Of a stretch of DNA of 7,279 bases, positions 1-4,613 are shown piece by piece. This DNA is from Promethearchaeia archaeon (GTDB taxonomy: Archaea > Asgardarchaeota > Lokiarchaeia > Sigyniarchaeales > SOKP01). Each line of letters starts with the position of its first letter. Position 1 is the first letter of the stretch. Below the pieces are notes generated by a model. The model was not told the DNA's origin. It ran no database searches and worked only from the letters and a program-made list of their open reading frames with translations. A program made the position numbers and the translations under genes. The DNA is taken from positions 1 to 7,279 of the forward strand of contig JAHQWX010000083.1 of NCBI GenBank assembly GCA_029856375.1, written 5' to 3'.

Positions 1-200
1 AATCGTATGAAACCAAAGAATTTTCAATTTGTTCCTATAAGCGAATATTTGATTTAGAGAAATGCGAGGATTCGTTCCAAAAACTATATTCTGTTAACGG
101 AATCAACAATATTCAAGATTTGACAAATAAATTAAAAGAAATATTTTATGGGAAAGATCTCCTTAATCAAGCCATGTTAAAAATTAACATTTTTAAGTAG
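1..200 (+). CDS. C-terminal fragment of an unidentified protein (5' end outside window)
   Basis: The frame beginning at base 3 is open from the left edge to a TAG at 198-200, giving 65 residues that end in ...LLNQAMLKINIFK. The other two plus frames hit stops within the first 60 bases or so, and the segment is mixed hydrophobic and charged in a way that suits real coding sequence, so I take it as the tail of a longer gene. It has two cysteines and an apparently helical C-terminal half, and no membrane segment. The pattern of a short 'NGI..IQDL...L.EIF' stretch followed by a helix faintly recalls the end of some GTPase domains, but that is too weak to name a family. It runs convergently into the KH-protein gene with a 7-base gap between stops. 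The function is unknown. Confidence 0.6.
   Translation, partial: SYETKEFSICSYKRIFDLEKCEDSFQKLYSVNGINNIQDLTNKLKEIFYGKDLLNQAMLKINIFK
174..194 (+). terminator. Possible hairpin plus T-tract terminator of the left-edge gene
   Basis: A perfect inverted repeat, ATGTTAA at 174-180 and TTAACAT at 184-190 around an AAA loop, is followed directly by a run of five T (190-194). It sits inside the last codons of the left-edge gene, just before two convergent stop codons. Archaeal RNA polymerase terminates mainly at T-rich tracts, and the stem has only one G-C pair, so the hairpin itself may be incidental. Confidence 0.3.
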
Positions 201-207
201 AATCGTT

Positions 208-771
208 TTAAAACTCAGGTTTGAAGATTTTTCTAAATTCATTTCTTTTTCTTTCTCTGAACTTCTTTTCCAAGAAATTTAATACAACATTTAGTGGAGC
301 TCCGCTCAAAATCATGGAAATTGATTTCCGGGCAATTTTTATCTCTTCAAAAGCTCCGATAAGACTAACCGTCTTTCCATAAACTGACATCAATGCTCCA
401 GAGAAACTCTCAATTTTATTCCTCATTTCTCCATTTCTCCCAATTATTCTACCTTTCATGCGTTTTAGTTTTTTCTGGGACTTACCAAGAAGTTCGTCTA
501 ATTTAATAATATCTAAATTCACATCTGGCTCAATCAATTTAAATGCTTTTTTTGGATTGAATCCGCGTCCTATGGCGTTTACTATTTTCTCCGCAAGAAA
601 AATATTAAGCGGATTATAATTTTCATCCTTGAAATCTATCTTTTGAACGATTTCAACATTGCCTGATTTGCTATTAATTGTTAATTCTGTATTTGTTAAT
701 TTTTCAATCTCTTTTTTTATCTCTCCGTTCTGTCCGATGAGAATTGGAACTCGCGCTTCTGGAATTTTCAT
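208..771 (-). CDS. Dim2/Pno1-type KH-domain protein (archaeal small-subunit biogenesis factor homologue)
   Basis: This is a two-KH-domain RNA-binding protein of 187 residues, the archaeal relative of eukaryotic Pno1/Dim2, which binds near the 3' end of pre-18S rRNA with Nob1. An archaeal role in small-subunit maturation is inferred from the family. The first KH domain (about residues 8-75) has a GxxG loop, GQNG, at 13-16. The second (about 105-160) has GRNG at 111-114, followed by the GAPLNVVLNFLEKK tail (158-170) typical of this family. The end is basic (FRERKRNEFRKIFK), suited to RNA contact. The length matches the usual 180-200 residues. I chose the ATG at 769-771; an in-frame TTG three codons upstream (778-780) would add only Met-Ile-Lys, and neither start has a clear Shine-Dalgarno. 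It lies about 33 bases downstream of RIO1, its common neighbour in archaea, and is the last gene of the operon. Confidence 0.88.
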   Translation of the reverse strand: MKIPEARVPILIGQNGEIKKEIEKLTNTELTINSKSGNVEIVQKIDFKDENYNPLNIFLAEKIVNAIGRGFNPKKAFKLIEPDVNLDIIKLDELLGKSQKKLKRMKGRIIGRNGEMRNKIESFSGALMSVYGKTVSLIGAFEEIKIARKSISMILSGAPLNVVLNFLEKKFRERKRNEFRKIFKPEF

Positions 772-804
772 TTTAATCAAGCAATTAATTTTCAGTAATA
801 TGAT

Positions 805-1653
805 TTAATTCTCAATAATTTCATAAAAAGCATTTTCTATTTTTGGAGTTTTAATTCCATATTTTTCAAAATAATTAAAGACATTCTTTAGATCTCTTAT
901 TAAAAATTGATCAGATTTAGGATGGTCAACAGAAACACCTTGAGAGATATCAATAACAACTGGCCTTTGCGCTATTAAGAGTATATTAAATTCGCTTAAA
1001 TCTCCATGAACTAATCCCGCTTTATATAGTCTCTTGATAAAATCGTACACTACATTAAATAGTGTTTCAGGGTCCTCGAGATGCTTAAGGCTTTTTAAAA
1101 GAGGCGCGGGGGTTGCCCCTTCCCCAATATATTCCATTATTAAAACATTTTTATTGACATAAATTGGTCGAGGTACTGATAATCCCGCTCTATAAGCTAA
1201 CTTAAGATTCTTATATTCTTTTTTTGCCCATAAAAAGATAATTTGAGCCGGATTTCTTCCAATTTTTTTAAAACGCGGATCTCCTATAATGTAATTTCTC
1301 ATCCAGCGAGAAGTATTGCTGTCAATTTTATAAATTTTTATCGCGATTTCATTTTCGTCTTTATCGTAAGCCAAATAAACATTTGCTTCTTTTCCTGCAT
1401 TAATTATGCCAATAAATTCTCCAATAATTTGTTTATCTAATAGCTTCCTCAATAAAAAAATGGTTCTTTCATCGAAAACACTATCTACTGCTAAGTGGAT
1501 TGAAGTTTGATCTTTTTTTTTTATCCTTCTTTTATCAATTTTATTTTTCTCTAAGTTTCTCGTATCTTCTGCACTATATTTATCAGCAATATCCTCATCA
1601 ATCTCTGAATCTTCAAAACTTTCAAAATCTTCTTCTCTATTTTCTTCGTCCAT
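805..1653 (-). CDS. rio1: RIO1-family serine/threonine protein kinase / ATPase
   Basis: This is an atypical kinase of the RIO1 family, which in eukaryotes acts as an ATPase in late 40S maturation; the archaeal role is thought to be similar. In its 282 residues I see the family's nucleotide loop NAGKEANVY (85-93; STGKEANVY in most relatives), the ATP-binding lysine in AIKIYK (K106), the hinge LIMEYIGE (171-178), the catalytic loop HGDLSEFN (216-223; D218, N223) and the metal-binding aspartate in VIDISQGV (D235), followed by the family's DHP motif. All catalytic residues are intact. The first 35 or so residues are very acidic and are followed by a lysine/arginine patch (40-48); this is probably a disordered extension. 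The ATG start has an AGGT Shine-Dalgarno 10 bases upstream that overlaps the NMD3 stop codon, suggesting translational coupling. NMD3 lies upstream and the KH gene downstream. Confidence 0.95.
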   Translation of the reverse strand: MDEENREEDFESFEDSEIDEDIADKYSAEDTRNLEKNKIDKRRIKKKDQTSIHLAVDSVFDERTIFLLRKLLDKQIIGEFIGIINAGKEANVYLAYDKDENEIAIKIYKIDSNTSRWMRNYIIGDPRFKKIGRNPAQIIFLWAKKEYKNLKLAYRAGLSVPRPIYVNKNVLIMEYIGEGATPAPLLKSLKHLEDPETLFNVVYDFIKRLYKAGLVHGDLSEFNILLIAQRPVVIDISQGVSVDHPKSDQFLIRDLKNVFNYFEKYGIKTPKIENAFYEIIEN

Positions 1654-1663
1654 ATTGAAAAAA

Positions 1664-1667
1664 ACCT
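1664..1667 (-). promoter_or_regulatory. Shine-Dalgarno of the RIO1 gene, overlapping the NMD3 stop
   Basis: Read on the minus strand the sequence is TAGGT, where TAG is the NMD3 stop (1666-1668) and AGGT lies 10 bases ahead of the RIO1 ATG. AGGT is the core complementary to the archaeal 16S rRNA 3' end. The same TAGGT arrangement recurs at the protease/thiolase junction near 6717-6721. Confidence 0.5.
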
Positions 1668-2595
1668 ATTTTTTATCAAGAATTTTAACTTTCTTCTTAT
1701 AAAAAAATGGATAACTCTTAACTATTTTATTTCCATTCGTATCTATTAAATATATTTTATTTTTACCAATGTTAAAAACCTTATATTGTACATTATTTAT
1801 AATTACAATGTCCTCTCTCGCAATAGGCAAAAATTTTATTAGAGTTTTAAAACGATAAATATTTTTTCCTCGTTGAGTATCTCTTCCTATAAGTTTTTTT
1901 GAATGTTTGGTAATGAATTTATATTGAGGTTTCAACATACGAATAATCTTGGAGTTTTGATTGTTTGTACTCAGACTTATGTCAATTCCGTTAACCACTT
2001 GTTCAATATTCGAAATATAATCAAGGGGTTCTTTTTCAGAAACTGTATTCATATGCTGCCTAATTTTTTCAAATGCTTCTTCGACTAAATACATTTGTTC
2101 GTTAAACCTTACTCGCAATTGAATTATTGATTTGATTGGTTTTTGTTTTAAACTTATACATTTATCACAATGTCCGTACTTTATTTTTACCTTTATTTTT
2201 TGCATGTGTGTTAGGTTTGAGTCTTTCTTATGGGTGCCGGAAACATCAAGAAAAATGTCTTCTACATTTTGGGCGTAGGGTGAAATATTATCATAATCAA
2301 TTTTTATACTAAAATCTAAGTTTTCCTTTCTCGCGAATGGCTCTAAAAATAGTATCTCCACCGCATTTTTTACGATCTCCATAATATTATCCGCAGATAT
2401 ACTTATCCAATTTCTAACTTTTGATTCTTTTGAGAAACTTCCACACTCTAAACATACATTTAGATAGTAGAATTCTTTTAATAAGAATAAGGGATTATCT
2501 TTCAAATAACAATTCAAACATTGAAAATTATTGTAAAATTGTTCGCTTGAAGAAATAGGTTTTCCACAAAGGGAACAGAAGCGGTTGGGGGACAT
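1666..2595 (-). CDS. nmd3: Archaeal NMD3 homologue (zinc-finger ribosome biogenesis protein)
   Basis: This 309-residue protein resembles the conserved N-terminal part of NMD3, which in eukaryotes binds the 60S subunit and serves as its nuclear export adaptor. Archaea keep the ribosome-binding portion without the export tail, which fits the shorter length. Visible zinc ligands are CxxC at C7/C10 and C26/C29, and a second set at C48/C51 paired with C143/C146. Family sequence features include RFCSLCGKPI at the start, RNW at 61-63 and GTHKK at 120-124. The C-terminal third (about 225-309) is basic and beta-rich, as expected for the OB/SH3-like part. The start follows the DUF424 stop with no gap (TAAATG read on the minus strand), so translation is probably coupled. 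An archaeal role in large-subunit biogenesis is inferred. Confidence 0.88.
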   Translation of the reverse strand: MSPNRFCSLCGKPISSSEQFYNNFQCLNCYLKDNPLFLLKEFYYLNVCLECGSFSKESKVRNWISISADNIMEIVKNAVEILFLEPFARKENLDFSIKIDYDNISPYAQNVEDIFLDVSGTHKKDSNLTHMQKIKVKIKYGHCDKCISLKQKPIKSIIQLRVRFNEQMYLVEEAFEKIRQHMNTVSEKEPLDYISNIEQVVNGIDISLSTNNQNSKIIRMLKPQYKFITKHSKKLIGRDTQRGKNIYRFKTLIKFLPIAREDIVIINNVQYKVFNIGKNKIYLIDTNGNKIVKSYPFFYKKKVKILDKK

Positions 2596-2892
2596 TTATA
2601 AAACCATCTTTAACGCCATTGGAATGTTATTAACTTTTCTTATACTTGATTTGTGAATAATTCCATATTTTAGTGCTTTTTTTATGATATTTTTTCCAAC
2701 AATATTGAAATTCGCACAATTAGATAAGATTTCAATAGCATAATCAATGTCTACTAACTTACCTCTATAGAAGTGGTTGGAAATTTTTATTTTTAAGTTT
2801 TCTTCGCATAATTCCTTTTCAATAAGATCGTTATCGCATACTGCTATTACTTCAATATCTCCCTGAGTATGTATTTTAAGATAAACCTGCAA
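2596..2892 (-). CDS. DUF424 family protein
   Basis: This 98-residue protein matches the archaeal DUF424 family: a beta-strand opening (QVYLKIH), the NHFYRGKLVD segment (40-49), and the motif NIVGKNIIKKALKYGIIH (58-75) close to the family's 'NLVGE..V..A...GLVH'. DUF424 has no firmly assigned biochemical function to my knowledge; its frequent position between translation initiation factor and ribosome biogenesis genes suggests a translation-linked role. I accept the TTG start at 2890-2892. It is preceded at 8 bases by AGGT in a purine-rich stretch, and the resulting N-terminus lines up with the start typical of the family. It lies 17 bases after aIF2-beta and abuts NMD3 directly. Confidence 0.82.
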   Translation of the reverse strand: MQVYLKIHTQGDIEVIAVCDNDLIEKELCEENLKIKISNHFYRGKLVDIDYAIEILSNCANFNIVGKNIIKKALKYGIIHKSSIRKVNNIPMALKMVL

Positions 2893-2900
2893 TGTTAAAT

Positions 2901-2909
2901 ACCTTCTTC
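2901..2909 (-). promoter_or_regulatory. Shine-Dalgarno supporting the TTG start of DUF424
   Basis: On the minus strand the gap after the aIF2-beta stop reads GGAAGAAGGT and then 8 bases to TTG. The AAGGT core at normal spacing is the best ribosome-binding site in the window, and it decides the non-ATG start. Confidence 0.55.
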
Positions 2910-3320
2910 CTACTCGTCGATTGAATACCTAGCTCCGCATGCGTGGCATATAAGCACTAATTTTTTATCCTCTTTTACGATTTCCGTATCGGGTTTATTG
3001 CAGATTTTACATAATACATATTTGTTTACATAATCGTTAATATGCCTATCAAGCACATCATTTTTTGGTTGCCCTTTTAAAAATAATTGTCCTCCTCTCA
3101 ATTCACCCATTGTTCCCAAATTTTTTAGAAATATTGGTAAAAAGTGCTTTACATCCCGACTAATTTTTTGTATTATTTTTGAAAAATTTAAGATTAAAGA
3201 ATTTCTACCCTCGTACCTTAATTTTACTCCTGGAATAGTAAACCTCTCACTCTGTTTAGCACCTTCAGGGATTTGGTCTGATGCTCTTTTTAAGTAATCT
3301 TTGTATAATTCAAAATCCAT
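2910..3320 (-). CDS. eif2b: Translation initiation factor aIF2 subunit beta
   Basis: This is the beta subunit of archaeal initiation factor 2, the alpha-beta-gamma GTPase complex that delivers Met-tRNAi to the small ribosomal subunit. Its 136 residues match the usual archaeal length of about 135-140. The N-terminal helix (about 1-20), which in known structures contacts the gamma subunit, is followed by the central alpha/beta domain with RFTIPGVKLRYEGRNS (26-41). The conserved stretch LGTMGELRGGQLFLKG follows (68-83), and then a C-terminal zinc ribbon with C104/C107 and C125/C128, all four ligands present. The ATG is preceded at 9 bases by AGGT (3330-3333 on the complement). It appears to be the first gene of the five-gene operon, with a TATA-like element about 60 bases upstream. 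Confidence 0.96.
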   Translation of the reverse strand: MDFELYKDYLKRASDQIPEGAKQSERFTIPGVKLRYEGRNSLILNFSKIIQKISRDVKHFLPIFLKNLGTMGELRGGQLFLKGQPKNDVLDRHINDYVNKYVLCKICNKPDTEIVKEDKKLVLICHACGARYSIDE

Positions 3321-3380
3321 TTAACAATAACCTAATCGCAAATTTTTAGTTAATTCTATTTAAAATAATTTTCAGTTAAT

Positions 3381-3396
3381 AATATATTTTTTCTTA
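3381..3396 (-). promoter_or_regulatory. Candidate BRE/TATA promoter of the aIF2-beta operon
   Basis: Read on the minus strand this is TAAGAAAAAATATATT, a purine-rich BRE-like stretch running into AATATATT. Archaeal transcription starts about 25 bases downstream of the TATA centre, here near 3358, leaving a leader of roughly 35-40 bases before the aIF2-beta ATG with its AGGT site. The base composition makes chance matches easy, but the position in the only sizeable gap within the block supports it. Confidence 0.4.
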
Positions 3397-3416
3397 TTTA
3401 GGCTAAATCGTTCAAT

Positions 3417-3430
3417 TCTAAAAAATGTTA
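3417..3430 (-). terminator. Possible T-tract terminator after the OB-fold gene
   Basis: On the minus strand the sequence about 15-27 bases past the OB-fold gene stop contains ATTTTTTAG, a run of six T without a hairpin. T-tracts of this kind can end archaeal transcripts, but read-through into the aIF2-beta operon cannot be excluded. Confidence 0.25.
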
Positions 3431-3443
3431 ATCTCGGGAATTT

Positions 3444-4181
3444 TTAAATCAGCTGATAAAAATCTTCCTTAGGTTGATAAATTCTGCTCTCCATTTCTAG
3501 CTCGGTAAGGTATTTCTTGAGTTTTTCTTCCATAAACTTAAATTCCGTTTTTAGCACTTCATACGGTATGCCTTCACGATCTCCACCTAATTCTCTAATT
3601 TTTTCGATTATTTTTTCTTTATCGTCGTCATTAATGAAAAGATCGTCAAACTCAAATTCGTCGGGAAGATTTTCAATACCAAGATCTTCCTCAAATTTTT
3701 CAGGAACCTCCACTATATTATCTGACCTTAACTTTTTAATGATTTCTGCATCTCCTAACAGAATTAAGTTAGGATCATCAACAATTTTAATAACTTCAGG
3801 AGATATTGATAAATAAGAACGCCATTGCTTAATGAAACCCATGATTTGAACGATTGAACCTTTTTTGATGTCAGAATATTTTTCAAAATCCTCCCAAATT
3901 GTTGCGCGTATGATACCGGTTCCATCGTCTAACTCAAATATCAACCTAGATTTCGGCTCTGTGCCGGATTCAGAAATTGCTTCTACATTTTGGCTCGTAA
4001 TCACTCTTTTATCTATTACAGTAGCGTAAATAACAACTCTTCTTACCTTTCCAAAAATAGTATGAAGTACTTTATCATTAGAAGCATAACTTCCTCCAAG
4101 AATATGCTTAATCCAACAGTGAATTGCAGGATATCTAGATCGCATTATATTGTCGCTAGTCATCTTAATCCCAGGAGACAT
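3444..4181 (-). CDS. OB-fold / winged-helix single-stranded nucleic-acid-binding protein, RPA32-like
   Basis: This 245-residue protein has the domain order of the RPA middle subunit (RPA32) and its archaeal relatives. An OB fold of the tRNA-anticodon/helicase type lies at about 45-135, with the characteristic LIFELDDGTGIIRATIWEDF at 80-99 and the following strands GSIVQIMGFIKQW and SYLSISP. A highly acidic linker covers about 160-190, and a C-terminal winged helix about 190-245 reads like the RPA32 C-terminal partner-binding domain (LKKYLTELEMESRIYQ). Binding of single-stranded DNA in replication or repair is the likely role; a tRNA- or RNA-binding role cannot be excluded. No other RPA subunit is adjacent. 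An in-frame TAA lies 12-14 bases upstream of the ATG at 4179-4181; in-frame ATGs at codons 7 and 13 are alternatives. Only 18 bases separate its start from the tRNA 3' end. Confidence 0.78.
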   Translation of the reverse strand: MSPGIKMTSDNIMRSRYPAIHCWIKHILGGSYASNDKVLHTIFGKVRRVVIYATVIDKRVITSQNVEAISESGTEPKSRLIFELDDGTGIIRATIWEDFEKYSDIKKGSIVQIMGFIKQWRSYLSISPEVIKIVDDPNLILLGDAEIIKKLRSDNIVEVPEKFEEDLGIENLPDEFEFDDLFINDDDKEKIIEKIRELGGDREGIPYEVLKTEFKFMEEKLKKYLTELEMESRIYQPKEDFYQLI

Positions 4182-4199
4182 CCCTAAACAAAATTAAGT

Positions 4200-4278
4200 T
4201 GGTAGAGGGGGTTGGATTTGAACCAACGATCTCAGGGTTATGAGCCCTGCAGCATAAACCAGGCTAGCCCACCCCTCT
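4200..4278 (-). tRNA. Initiator tRNA-Met (anticodon CAT), CCA encoded
   Basis: On the minus strand this folds into a full cloverleaf of 76 bases plus an encoded CCA (4200-4202). The acceptor stem is AGAGGGG with CCCCTCT, the anticodon stem is CAGGG with CCCTG around loop CTCATAA, the variable loop is AGATC, and the T stem is GTTGG with CCAAC around TTCAAAT. The D stem has a weak outer G-T pair and a T13-T22 mismatch. The features that mark archaeal and eukaryotic initiators are present: an A1-T72 first pair, three consecutive G-C pairs next to the anticodon loop (GGG/CCC at 29-31/39-41), and the GGGCTCATAACCC core. This separates it from elongator tRNA-Met and from the CAT-anticodon isoleucine tRNA. 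No intron is visible. aIF2, whose beta subunit is encoded about 880 bases downstream, is the factor that carries this tRNA. Confidence 0.95.
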
Positions 4279-4305
4279 TTTTTTAAATTTTGAAATATTT
4301 ACTCC

Positions 4306-4316
4306 GAATTTTAATA
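4306..4316 (-). promoter_or_regulatory. Candidate TATA element for the tRNA (and OB-fold gene)
   Basis: On the minus strand, TATTAAAATTC is centred about 33 bases upstream of the mature tRNA 5' end, which would place initiation a few bases before it. A stronger-looking AATAAATATATCGG lies farther up (complement of 4340-4353) and would give a leader of about 40 bases. I cannot choose between them from sequence alone. Confidence 0.25.
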
Positions 4317-4491
4317 GTTAAATCTTATTATTTGTTTTTTCCGATATATTTATTAAACTCTTCTCTTATAAAATTTTTTGTTTTTTTCTTAGTAATGTAT
4401 TAATTTTGCGCCTAAATTTACAATTTTGCTAAAAGTTATTTTTAAATCGTAGTCAAGACTCGAGGAAAATGACACATTGAATTAAAAAAAA

Positions 4492-4573
4492 TGTAAGGTA
4501 ATACCCAGAAAAATTATAATTTTTCAGCAAAAACCTTATTATTTAACTCCAATTTTATTTAGTTAACCTTACA
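4492..4573. repeat. Inverted repeat TGTAAGGT / ACCTTACA with an extra half-site
   Basis: TGTAAGGT (4492-4499) is matched in inverted orientation by ACCTTACA (4566-4573). A third copy of the core in the inverted orientation, ACCTTA, is at 4533-4538, 33 bases from the last one, close to three helical turns. The arms could be regulator half-sites or the closing stem of an RNA structure enclosing the 4508-4525 hairpin. Confidence 0.4.
4508..4525. repeat. 18-base perfect palindrome
   Basis: GAAAAATTATAATTTTTC reads identically on both strands. It lies about 90 bases before the protease start and between the arms of the longer inverted repeat. It could be a dimeric regulator site, or in RNA a 7-bp hairpin with a TATA loop. 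The inner bases are all A/T, so part of the symmetry is cheap in this composition. Confidence 0.4.
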
Positions 4574-4584
4574 ATTGTATTTTT

Positions 4585-4598
4585 GAGAAATTTTTATC
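4585..4598 (+). promoter_or_regulatory. Candidate promoter of the protease gene
   Basis: GAGAAATTTTTATC has a purine-rich BRE-like start and a T/A-rich TATA-like part about 20 bases before the ATG at 4614. Initiation 25 bases downstream would fall at or near the start codon, and no Shine-Dalgarno is visible there, so a leaderless or nearly leaderless mRNA is plausible. Confidence 0.3.
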
Positions 4599-4613
4599 GA
4601 TTATAATAATACT

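Larger units (their letters stand above)
4279..4613. other. 335-base divergent intergenic region with palindrome and inverted repeats
   Basis: No ORF longer than about a dozen codons opens here on either strand. The region must hold the promoters of the tRNA (leftward) and the protease (rightward). It also holds an 18-base perfect palindrome at 4508-4525 and an 8-base inverted repeat, TGTAAGGT at 4492-4499 with ACCTTACA at 4566-4573. I found no tRNA-like, C/D-box-like or riboswitch-like pattern that I would defend. Confidence 0.6.

Noticed and set aside
778..780. TTG as the start of the KH-domain gene
   Set aside because: An ATG three codons later gives the same protein minus Met-Ile-Lys and begins directly at the conserved MKIPEARVPIL; no ribosome-binding site favours the TTG.
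1243..1440. Plus-strand ORF opposite the RIO1 gene
   Set aside because: It lies wholly antisense to the intact RIO1 catalytic core and its protein has no recognisable pattern.
1903..2088. Plus-strand ORF opposite the NMD3 gene
   Set aside because: It is antisense to NMD3, short, and shows no start signal or family resemblance.
3517..3816. Plus-strand ORF opposite the OB-fold gene, very rich in serine
   Set aside because: The serine runs are the complement of acidic and lysine-rich codons in the real gene's linker; a low-complexity shadow.
3990..4187. Plus-strand ORF opposite the N-terminal part of the OB-fold gene
   Set aside because: It is antisense to a well-supported gene and has no signal of its own.
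4200..4278. Elongator tRNA-Met or lysidine/agmatidine-type tRNA-Ile with CAT anticodon
   Set aside because: The A1-T72 pair and the three G-C pairs below the anticodon loop are initiator hallmarks.
4279..4613. Small coding gene in the divergent intergenic region
   Set aside because: The few ATGs found there on either strand run into stops within about a dozen codons.
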